The position numbers and the translations under genes were made by a program. From Streptococcus mutans (lineage in GTDB: Bacteria; Bacillota; Bacilli; Lactobacillales; Streptococcaceae): 64,000 nt of DNA. The stretch covers positions 496,001 to 560,000 of the forward strand of contig NZ_AP019720.1 of the NCBI RefSeq assembly GCF_006739205.1, written 5' to 3'. This document shows, one piece after another, positions 38,077 to 48,828 of the stretch; position 1 is the stretch's first letter; each line of letters begins with the position of its first letter. The notes beneath the pieces were generated by a model. It was given only the letters and a program-made list of their open reading frames with translations. It was not told where the DNA came from and did not search any database.

Positions 38077-40413
38077 ATGAAAGAAAAAATTATTACTTAT
38101 TTAGAAGAGAAGGGAAAATCAAGTGTTGATGATTTAGCCAGCAGTTTAGATATGGCTGGTGCTCAAAAATTTCCTTCTCTTATCAAGGAGATTTCCAAGC
38201 TCGAAAGTAAGGGTAAATTGCGCTTTGAGCAAGATGGCACAATCTCACTTAGAAAGAAGAAAGAAAAGAAAGACCAAGTTACTGTTACAGGTATTTTTCG
38301 TGCTAATAAGGCCGGTTTTGGCTTTGTCAGTATCGACGAAGCAGAAGAAGATCTTTTTATCGGCCGTAATGATGTTGGTCATGCAGTTGATGGTGATACG
38401 GTAGAGGTAGCGATTAAAAAAGTTGCTAATCGCCTTAAAGGAACGGCAGCAGAGGCGCGTGTTGTTAAGATTGTTGAACACAGTTTAAAAACAGTTGTCG
38501 GCCGTTTTGTTTTGGATGATGAAAAGCCCCCTTATATTGGCTATATTAAGAGTAAAAATCAAAAAATTACACAAAAGATTTATATTAAAAAAGAACCCAT
38601 TGTTTTAGATGGGACTGAGATTATTAAGGTAGCAATTGAAAAGTATCCAACACGGCGTTATGATTATTTTGTGGCCAGCGTTGAGGATGTGATTGGTCAT
38701 CAGGACGATGTCGGAATAGATGTCTTGGAAGTTTTGGAATCCATGGATATCGTGTCTGAATTTCCTGACGCTGTTTTAAAAGAAGCCCAGTCCGTTCCGG
38801 ATGCTCCCAGTGAGAAAGATCTGATCGGTCGAGTAGATTTACGCAAAGAGATTACTTTTACCATTGATGGGGCGGATGCTAAAGATTTGGATGATGCGGT
38901 TCATATCAAATTATTAGATAATGGCAATTTTGAACTCGGTGTTCATATTGCCGATGTTTCTTATTATGTTAAGGAAGGCTCAGCTTTGGATGGTGAAGCC
39001 CTAGCTAGAGGAACCAGTGTGTATGTGACTGACCGTGTGGTTCCTATGCTACCTGAACGTTTGTCTAATGGTATTTGTTCCCTCAATCCTAATCTTGACC
39101 GTCTGACGCAGTCTGCTATTATGGAAATTGATAAACACGGTCGTGTGCTCCATTATCAGATTACTCAAACTGTTATCAATACTAGTTTTCGTATGACTTA
39201 CAGTGATGTCAATGCTATTATTGCAGGGGACAAAGAATTGACAGAGCAATACGATAAGATTGTACCGTCTATTCACTATATGGTGACCTTGCACAAGATT
39301 TTAGAAAAAATGCGTGAGAGACGTGGAGCCCTTAATTTTGATACCTCAGAAGCTAAAATTTTGGTTAATGATAAAGGCTTTCCTATGGACATCGTGCTAC
39401 GCCAGCGTGGTTTAGCTGAGCGAATGATTGAGTCTTTCATGCTGGCAGCCAATGAATGCGTGGCTGAGCATTTTGCTAAGAAAAATCTTCCTTTTATCTA
39501 CCGAATCCATGAAGAACCTAAGGCTGAAAAGTTACAGAAATTTATGGACTATGCGAGCATTTTTGGTGTCAGTATTCAGGGAACAGCCAGCAAAATCAGT
39601 CAGACAGCTCTGCAAGATTTTATGAAAAAAATTGAAGGGCAGCCGGGCAGTGAAGTTCTTTCCATGATGTTACTGCGCTCCATGCAGCAGGCGCGTTATT
39701 CTGAGTATAATCATGGTCATTATGGTTTGGCAGCGCAATACTATACGCATTTTACCAGTCCAATCCGCCGTTACCCAGACCTTTTGGTGCATCGCTTGGT
39801 GCGTGAATACGATAAAGCGAATTCTGAAAAAGTGGAGCATTTTGCACAAATTATTCCTGAAATTGCGAGTCAAACCAGCAGTTTGGAACGTCGTGCCATT
39901 GATGCTGAGCGTGTTGTTGAGGCCATGAAAAAAGCAGAATATATGGAAGAATATGTGGGGCAAGAATTCACTGGTGTTGTCTCCAGTGTTGTCAAATTTG
40001 GTCTTTTTGTAGAGATGCCTAATACCATTGAAGGTCTCATTCATATGACGACCCTACCAGAATTTTATCAGTTTAATGAACGCACTTTAAGTTTGCACGG
40101 TGAGAAATCTGGTAAGGTTTTCCGAGTTGGTCAATCCATCAAAGTAAAAGTGCTTAAGGCAGATAAGGAAACAGGGGATATTGATTTTGCCTATCTTTCA
40201 AGTGATTTTGATGTCATTGAAAAGCTCTCTCGATCGAAAAAAGAGAAGTCGCGCCGTTCACGTCGCAGTGGCGACAGCAAAACGAAGGCTAATAAGCGTA
40301 GCAAACAATCAGCTCTTTCACAAAAGAAGAAAAAGAAGCCTTTTTATAAGGAGGCAGTAAAGAAGGGAGGCAAGCATGGTAAAGGCCCAAGGAAACGTCG
40401 TCGCTCAAAATAA
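38077..40413 (+). CDS. rnr: Ribonuclease R
   Basis: A 3'-5' exoribonuclease for structured RNA, and partner of tmRNA/SmpB quality control. The 778-aa protein has an N-terminal winged helix (residues 1-60), cold-shock domains ([16 protein letters not shown]), and the RNB catalytic domain with [14 protein letters not shown] acidic residues. An S1 domain ([15 protein letters not shown]) and a Lys/Arg-rich tail follow. The weak SD and attenuator-like leader suggest controlled expression. Overlaps smpB by 38 nt. Confidence 0.95.
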   Translation: MKEKIITYLEEKGKSSVDDLASSLDMAGAQKFPSLIKEISKLESKGKLRFEQDGTISLRKKKEKKDQVTVTGIFRANKAGFGFVSIDEAEEDLFIGRNDVGHAVDGDTVEVAIKKVANRLKGTAAEARVVKIVEHSLKTVVGRFVLDDEKPPYIGYIKSKNQKITQKIYIKKEPIVLDGTEIIKVAIEKYPTRRYDYFVASVEDVIGHQDDVGIDVLEVLESMDIVSEFPDAVLKEAQSVPDAPSEKDLIGRVDLRKEITFTIDGADAKDLDDAVHIKLLDNGNFELGVHIADVSYYVKEGSALDGEALARGTSVYVTDRVVPMLPERLSNGICSLNPNLDRLTQSAIMEIDKHGRVLHYQITQTVINTSFRMTYSDVNAIIAGDKELTEQYDKIVPSIHYMVTLHKILEKMRERRGALNFDTSEAKILVNDKGFPMDIVLRQRGLAERMIESFMLAANECVAEHFAKKNLPFIYRIHEEPKAEKLQKFMDYASIFGVSIQGTASKISQTALQDFMKKIEGQPGSEVLSMMLLRSMQQARYSEYNHGHYGLAAQYYTHFTSPIRRYPDLLVHRLVREYDKANSEKVEHFAQIIPEIASQTSSLERRAIDAERVVEAMKKAEYMEEYVGQEFTGVVSSVVKFGLFVEMPNTIEGLIHMTTLPEFYQFNERTLSLHGEKSGKVFRVGQSIKVKVLKADKETGDIDFAYLSSDFDVIEKLSRSKKEKSRRSRRSGDSKTKANKRSKQSALSQKKKKKPFYKEAVKKGGKHGKGPRKRRRSK

Positions 40414-40843
40414 AAAAGCCAGACATGACTATGAGATTCTAGAAACTTATGAAGCAGGCATCGTGCTGACAGGAACTGAGATTAAGAGTGTTCGTGCGGC
40501 AAGAATTACTCTCAAAGATGGTTTCGCTCAGGTTAAAAATGGTGAGGTTTGGCTAAATAATGTCCATATTACACCTTATGAACAGGGTAATATCTGGAAT
40601 CAGGATCCTGATCGTACCCGTAAGCTCCTCCTTAAAAAGAGAGAAATTGCAAAATTGGACAATGAACTCAAAGGGACAGGGATGACCTTAGTTCCTCTTA
40701 AGGTTTATCTCAAAAACGGCTTTGCTAAGGTTCTCATCGGGCTTGCCAAAGGAAAACATGATTACGACAAACGTGAAACCATAAAGCGCCGCGAACAAGA
40801 TCGCGACATTAAACGGCAAATGAAGCAGTTTAATGGGAGATAA
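40376..40843 (+). CDS. smpB: SsrA-binding protein SmpB
   Basis: A 155-aa SmpB that delivers tmRNA to stalled ribosomes. [29 protein letters not shown] and the basic C-terminal tail are typical. The start lies inside rnr with SD GGGAGG, so the two are translationally coupled. This matches the cooperation of RNase R and SmpB/tmRNA in degrading faulty mRNA. Confidence 0.97.
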   Translation: MVKAQGNVVAQNKKARHDYEILETYEAGIVLTGTEIKSVRAARITLKDGFAQVKNGEVWLNNVHITPYEQGNIWNQDPDRTRKLLLKKREIAKLDNELKGTGMTLVPLKVYLKNGFAKVLIGLAKGKHDYDKRETIKRREQDRDIKRQMKQFNGR

Positions 40844-40850
40844 ATATAAA

Positions 40851-40880
40851 AAAGAGCCAAACATTTTTGTCTGGCTCTTT
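40851..40880. terminator. Bidirectional terminator after smpB
   Basis: AAAGAGCCA/TGGCTCTTT plus ACA/TGT inside, flanked by A on the left and TCT on the right; shared with the convergent glyoxalase gene. Confidence 0.8.
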
Positions 40881-40896
40881 CTATAGTTAAATGGCT

Positions 40897-41289
40897 TTAT
40901 TTTTCCTGAAATTGTTTGAGACGGATAACTTCGATCTTATAGCCATCGGGGTCTGTGATGAAGTAGTACATCTTTGGCTTGCCGGGCAGACCTGAAAGGT
41001 CTGTCACAGTGTAGCCGGCTTTTTGATGCGCTTGATGAGTCGCTTCAAGGTCATCAACACCGACAGCGATATGACCATAGCCATTGCCAAGGTCATAAGC
41101 TTCGTGATCGTAATTGTAAGTTAATTCTAACTCATAGTCGGGGTCGTCTTCTAGTTGCAGATAAAGCAGAGTAAATTTGTATTCAGGAAAATCATTGCGG
41201 CGAACTTCTTTGAAGCCTAGTGCCTCTTGATAAAATTTAAGCGAAGCGTCTAAGTCCTTAACACGGATACAGGTATGTAAAAATTTCAT
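40897..41289 (-). CDS. gloA: Lactoylglutathione lyase (glyoxalase I)
   Basis: A 130-aa glyoxalase I: detoxifies methylglyoxal-thiol adducts. The metal ligands are seen as His5 (MKFLHTCIRV), Glu in ELELTYN, His in GYGHIAVGV and Glu in GYKIEVI. GloA is a known aciduricity factor in S. mutans. SD AGGAAATTCC region just upstream on the minus strand. Confidence 0.93.
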   Translation of the reverse strand: MKFLHTCIRVKDLDASLKFYQEALGFKEVRRNDFPEYKFTLLYLQLEDDPDYELELTYNYDHEAYDLGNGYGHIAVGVDDLEATHQAHQKAGYTVTDLSGLPGKPKMYYFITDPDGYKIEVIRLKQFQEK

Positions 41290-41324
41290 TGGAATTTCCT
41301 TTCTTTTTTGTTAATAGCAGAGCT

Positions 41325-41990
41325 TTAATCTGACCAGGAGATAACTTCTTGGCGCGGTTTGCGGCTGCGAGGATGTTTGGGATCACGCAAGCGATAACCA
41401 AAAGAAATCATATTAGCGATTCCTTCTTTTTCAGGATCAATGAGCCCTGCCTGAGCTAAGATAAGATTGGCTTTAGCATAATGAAAGCCTTCAATTGGGC
41501 AAGAATCAATGTCAATCATGCTGGCAGCAGTCATCATATTGCCCATGGCAATGTAAGTTTGCTTGGCTGCCCAATCAAAAAGGGAACGTTCATTGGTTAG
41601 CGCCAAATCGTTTTCTTGGAAAGTTTGATAGAGTTTGAGGCGGGCTTCCAAGGTTTCTTTGTCCTTTAAACCGCGACGGATTAAACTCTGACGAATATTT
41701 TCAGAATCGTAGCGAACATCCTTTCTAGCAATGGCGAGCACAAAATGGCTAGCAGTTTCTAGCTGATATTGAGCTCCCCAGGCAATTTCTTTGAGCTGCT
41801 TTTTGACCGCTTCATTTTCCAAAACGATAAAACGCCAAGGTTCAAGTCCGACAGAAGAAGGACTGAGCCAAGCACAGTCAAGAATGAAGTCCATGTCTTC
41901 TTTGGGAATTTTTTGATCATTATAAACACGTACGGCCACACGATGATCAAAAGCCTGACGGACTTGTTTTTTAATATCTTCTTTAGTCAT
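41325..41990 (-). CDS. NAD(P)H-dependent nitroreductase
   Basis: A 221-aa FMN-dependent nitroreductase of the NfsB/YfkO type. RVAVRVYNDQKIP, LSPSSVGLEPWRFIVLE and the C-terminal MISFGYRLRDPKHPRSRKP are family signatures. SD AAGGAG with 9-nt spacing favours ATG at 41990 over the TTG two codons upstream. It could reduce quinones or nitro compounds. Confidence 0.9.
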   Translation of the reverse strand: MTKEDIKKQVRQAFDHRVAVRVYNDQKIPKEDMDFILDCAWLSPSSVGLEPWRFIVLENEAVKKQLKEIAWGAQYQLETASHFVLAIARKDVRYDSENIRQSLIRRGLKDKETLEARLKLYQTFQENDLALTNERSLFDWAAKQTYIAMGNMMTAASMIDIDSCPIEGFHYAKANLILAQAGLIDPEKEGIANMISFGYRLRDPKHPRSRKPRQEVISWSD

Positions 41991-42053
41991 AGTCAATCAC
42001 TCCTTATTTTGATAAATTTATCATACCATAATTTTTCAAAAAAGAGGAATAAG

Positions 42054-42236
42054 ATGCCAATTCTAGCTTTTATAGAGGTTGATTTTGATTGTCCTTAAAG
42101 AGCTGCAGAAGCTTGGCAGGGAATGGAAAGAACCAAGTCTTTTAAAGGGCCTGCCAGTACCGTAGCTCGCAGCTGAGATTAAATTATTTACGGCTGGATT
42201 TCAATTGGTAAGATGCTCAGGCTGCCCTAAGATGAG
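42054..42236 (+). pseudogene. Small decayed reading frame of unknown family
   Basis: ATG 42054, after AGAGGAATAAG, gives MPILAFIEVDFDCP, stop, then RAAEAWQGMERTKSFKGPAS and TVARS, stop. The interrupted frame keeps protein-like composition, so it is probably a dead gene. I do not recognise it. It lies just before the celA regulatory region. Confidence 0.4.
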
Positions 42237-42237
42237 A

Positions 42238-42259
42238 ATTTCCTTAGTCTTTAAGGAAA
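42238..42259. promoter_or_regulatory. CelR-like operator ahead of celA
   Basis: ATTTCCTTAGTCTTTAAGGAAA: arms TTTCC/GGAAA around an AT-rich centre. It lies 8 nt upstream of the expected -35 position, and the promoter has a weak -35 (ATTTTA) with TGcTAAAAT as -10 (42288-42296). The same dyad type stands before celB. It also resembles a terminator because TTTTTT follows. Confidence 0.7.
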
Positions 42260-42277
42260 TTTTTTCTATTTTAATTT

Positions 42278-42291
42278 TGAAATTGTTTGCT
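42278..42291. promoter_or_regulatory. Possible cre at the celA promoter
   Basis: TGAAATTGTTTGCT matches the cre pattern TGNAANCGNTNNCA with two mismatches and abuts the -10. Weak on its own, but carbon repression of this regulon is expected. Confidence 0.4.
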
Positions 42292-42304
42292 AAAATGAAA
42301 ATAG

Positions 42305-43756
<1,452 letters not shown>

Positions 43757-43822
43757 GATTAATAAAAGCAACTGAAACTAAAAAAGTTTATCAGCAAATG
43801 ATAAGTCAAAAATAGCATAACT

Positions 43823-43857
43823 AAAGAGAAGTTGACATGTTTTCCAGCTTCTCTTTT
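43823..43857 (+). terminator. Terminator of celA
   Basis: AAAGAGAAG/CTTCTCTTT with a 16-nt loop, then TATT. Confidence 0.75.
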
Positions 43858-43893
43858 ATTGTTACAGCGGAAAATAAAGAGGCTGTGTAAGGA

Positions 43894-43915
43894 CTTTCCG
43901 TTTTCAATACGGAAA
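43894..43915. promoter_or_regulatory. CelR-like operator ahead of celB
   Basis: CTTTCCGTTTTCAATACGGAAA: 7-bp arms TTTCCGT/ACGGAAA, ending 9 nt upstream of the -35. It matches the TTTCC-N(9-10)-GGAAA form of the CelR box described for pneumococcus, as I recall it, and sits where a PRD-type activator would bind. Confidence 0.75.
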
Positions 43916-43924
43916 AACTGTGCG

Positions 43925-43953
43925 TTTACATTTTGTAAGCGCTTTTTTATAAT
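43925..43953 (+). promoter_or_regulatory. celB promoter with an embedded cre site
   Basis: TTTACA (43925-43930), 17 bp, TATAAT (43948-43953). The cre-like TGTAAGCGCTTTTT (43934-43947, one mismatch at the final C) fills the spacer, so CcpA would block polymerase directly. Confidence 0.85.
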
Positions 43954-43987
43954 GGGTATATAAGAAAATAAAGGAGATTAGAATATT

Positions 43988-44305
43988 ATGGCAAAACAAG
44001 CTTTAATTATTTGCGCAGGCGGCATGTCATCATCAATGATTGCTAAAAAGACGATGGCCCTTCTTCAAGAACAAGGTGAAGACATTGAAATGGATGCAGT
44101 GGGTGTTCCAGAAGGGCAAAAACGCATTGAAGCAGACAACTATGACCTCTACCTTGTTAGCCCTCAAACAAAAATGAATTTTAAACAGTTGGCTGATGCA
44201 GCTGCTAAGAAAGATAAACCTATTGTTCAAATTCCACCACAAGCCTACGTTCCAATCCCAATGGGTATTGAAAAAATGGCTAAGTTGGTTAAAGAAAATA
44301 TCTAG
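43988..44305 (+). CDS. celB: Cellobiose PTS EIIB
   Basis: A 105-aa lactose/cellobiose-family EIIB. The phosphorylated Cys is residue 9 in LIICAGGMSSSM. It passes phosphate from EIIA (celC) to the sugar at EIIC (celD). SD AAGGAG. First gene of the celB-celR-celC-celX-celD operon. Confidence 0.94.
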   Translation: MAKQALIICAGGMSSSMIAKKTMALLQEQGEDIEMDAVGVPEGQKRIEADNYDLYLVSPQTKMNFKQLADAAAKKDKPIVQIPPQAYVPIPMGIEKMAKLVKENI

Positions 44306-44349
44306 AGATAAGGTCACGGTGTCCTAGATGTCAAAATGGAGGTTATGGG

Positions 44350-46341
44350 GTGTTACATAAAAAAGAGACGCAAATTATCCAACTTTTGATTAAGGATGAG
44401 GGACAATTTATCACCAGTAAGGCATTAGCAGAACAGTTAAATTGTTCAGACAGGACGATTAGGACTTACTGCAAATTGTTGTCTGAGAAATTAAAGGACT
44501 ATTCTGGTGTTGATATCATTTCTAAACAAGGTCAAGGCTATCAGTTCAATATTAAGGACAGAGAAAAGTATCTTCATTTTCTTGAAGACAATCATATCAA
44601 TGATCACTTATTAACCTATAAGAAGGTCATTGATATTAATGACCGTTACAATTATTTGCTAAATAAGCTGCTATTTGAGCAAAATGAAATCTATTTTGAT
44701 GACTTGGCGGATGAACTCTTTGTCAGCCGTTCTACTTTATCAAATGATTTTAAAAAAATAAGGAAACGCTTTGTTCCTTATCATTTAAAGATTGAAAGCA
44801 AGGCCAATAAAGGTGTTTTTGTGACAGGAACTGAACGTGACAAAAGACGCTTTATCATGGACTATTTCATTCATTCTGGTTTTATTAATACGATGCAGAC
44901 TTATATTGACAATGAGCTGCTAAATCAGAAAATTTCTTTTGAAGAATTAACCATTATTGTTCTTGATGAGTGCCGTGAAGGTCATCTAAAGCTTTCAGAT
45001 TTTGTGATTCAAAATTTGGTTATTCACATTGCTTTAGCGATTAGAAGGATAACGGAAGGCTTTCATATTGCCAAAATTTCAGATAAAACGGAGTTGAGCA
45101 ATATGCCCGAAAGAGAAGTGGCCAGAAAAATTCTTAAACGGGTGACGCTGGCAACGCAGATTGAATTTCCAATAGAAGAGGTTGATTATATCACCCTGCA
45201 TCTCATTTCAAAAAGCTATAATAATGCTCATTACATTTCAAATGACAATTTTGAGCAGATCCGTAAAGAGCTCGTCATGGCTATTGAGCAGCTTGAGCCC
45301 TGTTTGAAAAATGATTTTCAATTTATTGAAGGCCTGCTGGCACATCTTTCAACCATGCTTATTCGTTTGGAAGGTCAGATTAATTTAGAAAATCCTTTAA
45401 CAGCAGAAATTCAAAAGAATTATCAGGTGAAATATCAATTAGCCCAAAAGTTAATGCACAGCATGCCGATTTTCAGTCCTTTTTCTTTCTCTGCAGATGA
45501 AATTGCCTATATTGCTCTGCATTTTATGGCAGCTACAGAAAGGCTCAAAGAAAAGAATAAGCATAATATTTTGGTCATTTGTGCTACTGGCTATGGTAGT
45601 GCTCAAATGCTGAAAAACCGAATTGAAAATGAACTGGGAAATCTGGTTCATATCACGGATGTTATTGGTTACTATGATATCAATGATGATAAGCTGAAAG
45701 ATATTGATTTCATTATTTCTTCTATTGACCTCTCTAATCTGATATTTAATATTCCTGTTTTCACAGTTTCGGTTTTCTTGACAGAAGAGGAATTAAGTCG
45801 AATTAGACATGGTATTGCCCATATAGAAGCTTCCCCAACGGAGTTAGCGCCTGTTGGAGTTTCTCCTGCTGATTTATCATCTGATTTTGATCATTATTTT
45901 TCAAAAGATGCTTTTTTGCAACTGTCAGATGTTAGTAAAGAAGAAGTGCTAAAAAAGATGATTCTTAGTATTTCAAAAGGGGAAAAGAGTCATTTTGCTG
46001 ACAAGATGGAAGAATTAATTTATCAGCGTGAGGCAATGAGCTCGGTGGTTTTCAGCGATACTATTGCTGTACCGCATCCGATAAAAGCAGTAGGCAACAG
46101 ACATCACATAGCAGTAGCCATGATAAAAGATGGTCTGTTTTGGAATCAGGATTATCCCAAAATGAAACTGGTCTTTTTAACATCAATGTCTATTTATGAC
46201 AATGATGGTTTACCCGAATTAGCTTCTTGCATTGCAACTTTGGTTGATCGACCAGATATTCAGCAAAAGATGCTGACTTGTCAATCATTTGAACAATTTA
46301 AAAAGTTATTTTTAAAACTAGAAGAAAAGGAAAAAGGTTGA
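44350..46341 (+). CDS. celR: PRD-containing transcriptional activator CelR
   Basis: A 663-aa BglG/LicR-type activator. It has two N-terminal HTH domains (LAEQLNCSDRTIRTY and LADELFVSRSTLSNDF), then PRD1 and PRD2 (histidines such as HLISKSY and LHFMAATERL). An EIIB-like domain (ICATGYGSAQML) and a C-terminal EIIA-like domain (TIAVPHPIKA) complete it. PTS phosphorylation of these domains sets activity. GTG start at 44350, after GGAGG. Encoded inside the operon it is expected to activate. Stop overlaps celC. Confidence 0.93.
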   Translation: MLHKKETQIIQLLIKDEGQFITSKALAEQLNCSDRTIRTYCKLLSEKLKDYSGVDIISKQGQGYQFNIKDREKYLHFLEDNHINDHLLTYKKVIDINDRYNYLLNKLLFEQNEIYFDDLADELFVSRSTLSNDFKKIRKRFVPYHLKIESKANKGVFVTGTERDKRRFIMDYFIHSGFINTMQTYIDNELLNQKISFEELTIIVLDECREGHLKLSDFVIQNLVIHIALAIRRITEGFHIAKISDKTELSNMPEREVARKILKRVTLATQIEFPIEEVDYITLHLISKSYNNAHYISNDNFEQIRKELVMAIEQLEPCLKNDFQFIEGLLAHLSTMLIRLEGQINLENPLTAEIQKNYQVKYQLAQKLMHSMPIFSPFSFSADEIAYIALHFMAATERLKEKNKHNILVICATGYGSAQMLKNRIENELGNLVHITDVIGYYDINDDKLKDIDFIISSIDLSNLIFNIPVFTVSVFLTEEELSRIRHGIAHIEASPTELAPVGVSPADLSSDFDHYFSKDAFLQLSDVSKEEVLKKMILSISKGEKSHFADKMEELIYQREAMSSVVFSDTIAVPHPIKAVGNRHHIAVAMIKDGLFWNQDYPKMKLVFLTSMSIYDNDGLPELASCIATLVDRPDIQQKMLTCQSFEQFKKLFLKLEEKEKG

Positions 46342-46652
46342 TGAATACAGAAGAATTACAAGTTGCCGCATTTGAAATTATTTTAAATTCTGGCAATGCG
46401 CGCTCAATTGTCCATGAAGCATTTGATGCAATGCGTGAAAAAAATTACATTCTAGCTGAACAGAAGCTTCAGGAAGCGAATGATGAACTGCTCAAAGCTC
46501 ATCAAGCACAGACTGATCTACTGCAAGAGTACGCTAGCGGAACGGAAATTAAAATTGAAATCATCATGGTTCATGCGCAAGATCATTTAATGACAACCAT
46601 GACACTTCGCGAAGTAGCTATTGAAATGTTGGAATTGTATAAAAAAAGTTGA
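46341..46652 (+). CDS. celC: Cellobiose PTS EIIA
   Basis: A 103-aa lactose/cellobiose-type EIIA, a three-helix bundle. IIMVHAQDHLMTTM carries the active-site His. The ATG overlaps the celR stop (ATGA); a TTG three bases earlier is rejected. Confidence 0.93.
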   Translation: MNTEELQVAAFEIILNSGNARSIVHEAFDAMREKNYILAEQKLQEANDELLKAHQAQTDLLQEYASGTEIKIEIIMVHAQDHLMTTMTLREVAIEMLELYKKS

Positions 46653-46671
46653 TTAGAAAGGAATTTGGTAA

Positions 46672-47189
46672 ATGTGTCATCAATTAAGTAAAAAAACAAA
46701 AAAGCTCTTGATCAAGAATTGAAACGAAAGACGACCTTAAAAAATAATTTATTTTCTCGTTATCTGCTTTTTAGATATAGTTTGGCTCTATTTTTCTTTG
46801 TCAATCTTTATTGGACATTTCCTCTCATTTATAAGCCAAGTGTCTATGTTATTTTGCCAGTGAGTTTGTTAATACTAATTGTTTTAGCTTGTGCTGAACA
46901 ATTTAAACTATATAGCCTTCAAGAAGTTTATTTGAGAAATACTGAACGGGTTTTCAAGACTCAAATAGTTGTTCAAATTTTATTATTAATCATCAACATT
47001 TTTCCTCAACAATTATCAGTGGCTATTCCTTTCTTTTCAAATAATATGGCAGCACATGTATTTCTTGCTGTATTTCAATTTTTGGGTTTGTTTATTTGCT
47101 GGTATAATCTTAAACGTATCAAACAAATCAAGAATAATGAAGACAAATTTTATAATCGTTTTTACAACCATATTGAAAAGTATATTTAA
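46672..47189 (+). pseudogene. CelX-like membrane protein, frameshifted or expressed by -1 slippage
   Basis: ATG 46672, after AAAGGAA, begins MCHQLSKKTKK but stops at a TGA at 46720. The main frame continues as ALDQELKRKTTLKNN and runs to 47189 with four transmembrane helices. The two frames meet at A-AAA-AAG (46698-46704), the standard -1 slippery heptamer. A one-base backstep there joins them exactly into a 172-aa protein. A one-A deletion in the run is the alternative. The main frame alone could start only at TTG 46719, without an SD. The gene sits where celX lies in other cel operons; function unknown. Confidence 0.75.
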
Positions 47190-47204
47190 TGGAGGACAAA
47201 TTTA

Positions 47205-48563
47205 ATGGATGAACAAAAAGGATTATTTGGTTTCCTAGATAAATATTTGATGGGACCGATGAGCATTATTGCTCAATATAAAGTTGTACGCGCTATTACA
47301 GCAGCGGGTATGGCTGTTGTTCCTTTTACCATTGTTGGTTCAATGGTTTTGGTTTTTAGTGTTTTACCGATATCGTTTTCTTTCTTGCCTATTGTCAAAG
47401 ATATTTTTGCAGCTTCCTTTGATAAGTTTACTGCCTTATATATGATTATTAATTATGCAACTATGGGTTCCTTGTCGCTTTACTTTGTTCTAACTATGGG
47501 TTATGAGTTAACCAAAATTTATGCAGAAGAAGAGGAACTAAATATGAATCCTCTAAACGGAGCTCTGCTGTCATTATTCGCTTTTATCATGACTGTTCCA
47601 CAAATTGTTTTTAATAATGGTTCCATGTCATCTGTGACAACTCTTAAAAAAGGAGCAGTTACTGTAGATGGCTGGGCAATGAGTAATGGTGTTACTCGAT
47701 TTGGCACAACAGGGATTTTTACTGCTATTATCATGGGAATATTAACAGTTCTTCTTTATCGTCTATGTATAAAACGCAATTGGGTAATAAAAATGCCAGA
47801 AGCGGTACCAGAAGGGGTCTCTCGAGGTTTTTCAGCTTTAATCCCTGGTTTTGTCATTGCATTTGTTGTTATATTTATTGATGGTATCTTTATTTTTCTA
47901 GGAACTGATATTTTTGAAGCCATCTCTATTCCATTTAGTTTTGTTAGAAACTTAACTGGAACATGGATTGGTATTATGATTATTTATCTTCTAACCCAAG
48001 CACTTTGGATTGTTGGGATTCATGGCGCTAATATTATCTTTGCTTTTGTTAATCCAATTGCTCTTGCTAATATGGCAGAAAATGCTAAGGGAGCTCATTA
48101 TATTGTTGCAGGTGAATGGTCCAATATGTTTGTTATCGCTGGTGGATCTGGTGCAACTCTTGGACTTTGTATTTGGTTAGCAACTCGTTCTAAGTCTGAA
48201 CAATTGAATGCTATTGGTAAGGCATCTGTTGTACCAGCTATTTTCAATATTAATGAACCTTTAATTTTTGGTATTCCAATTATCTATAACCCAGCACTTG
48301 CTATTCCATTTATTTTAGCACCAATGACTTCTGCAACCCTTTATTATTTAGCAATGAAACTAGATTTGATTAAGGCAGTTTTTGCCAATGTTCCATGGCC
48401 AACACCGGTTGGTATTGGTGCTTTTATTGGTACAGGAGATTGGAAATCTGTCATTTTAGCTCTAATTTGTGCTGTAGCTGCTTTTCTTGTCTATTATCCA
48501 TTCATTAGAAATTATGATAGAAAACTAGTCAAAGAAGAACGGGAAGCTTCAGCAATTGCTTAA
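47205..48563 (+). CDS. celD: Cellobiose PTS EIIC permease
   Basis: A 452-aa lactose/cellobiose-family EIIC with about ten transmembrane helices. LWIVGIHGANI and FNINEPLIFGIPIIYNP are the conserved substrate-site motifs (NEP). Works with CelB and CelC. SD GGAGG 15 nt after celX; ends the operon. Confidence 0.95.
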   Translation: MDEQKGLFGFLDKYLMGPMSIIAQYKVVRAITAAGMAVVPFTIVGSMVLVFSVLPISFSFLPIVKDIFAASFDKFTALYMIINYATMGSLSLYFVLTMGYELTKIYAEEEELNMNPLNGALLSLFAFIMTVPQIVFNNGSMSSVTTLKKGAVTVDGWAMSNGVTRFGTTGIFTAIIMGILTVLLYRLCIKRNWVIKMPEAVPEGVSRGFSALIPGFVIAFVVIFIDGIFIFLGTDIFEAISIPFSFVRNLTGTWIGIMIIYLLTQALWIVGIHGANIIFAFVNPIALANMAENAKGAHYIVAGEWSNMFVIAGGSGATLGLCIWLATRSKSEQLNAIGKASVVPAIFNINEPLIFGIPIIYNPALAIPFILAPMTSATLYYLAMKLDLIKAVFANVPWPTPVGIGAFIGTGDWKSVILALICAVAAFLVYYPFIRNYDRKLVKEEREASAIA

Positions 48564-48601
48564 AGATTGCTATCTTATTTAATCATAAGAAACTTTCAAA
48601 G

Positions 48602-48645
48602 GCATCTCGTTGGATGGTAAAATCCCATCTTGAGGTGCTTTTTTT
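48602..48645 (+). terminator. Terminator of the cel operon
   Basis: GCATCTC/GAGGTGC (G-U) with inner GATGG/CCATC, then TTTTTTT. Confidence 0.8.
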
Positions 48646-48709
48646 GCTTTAAAATAAGAGAAGATAAGTTAATCAAGCTAATTCAAGACAAAAAAATTCT
48701 GAATATTCT

Positions 48710-48738
48710 TGACATTGTATTGAAATAGGAGTAAAATA
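48710..48738 (+). promoter_or_regulatory. Promoter of the carbonic anhydrase gene
   Basis: TTGACA (48710-48715), 17 bp, TAAAAT (48733-48738). Confidence 0.8.
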
Positions 48739-48773
48739 CGGCAAGTTGGCATTAAGTCAACCTAAAAGCTAGC

Positions 48774-48802
48774 TGACTTTCTCTTAGGATAAGAAGGTCA
48801 GT
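48774..48802 (+). promoter_or_regulatory. Hairpin in the carbonic anhydrase leader
   Basis: CTGACTTTCT/AGAAGGTCAG, 10 bp with one G-U, loop CTTAGGATA, no T-run. It lies 15-20 nt upstream of the SD. A role in mRNA stability or translation is possible. Confidence 0.5.
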
Positions 48803-48828
48803 CATTGGAAAATAGAAAAGGGGAAAAA

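Noticed and set aside
40376..40413. Possible fusion of rnr and smpB
   Set aside because: Different frames with separate stop and start; it is an ordinary coupled overlap.
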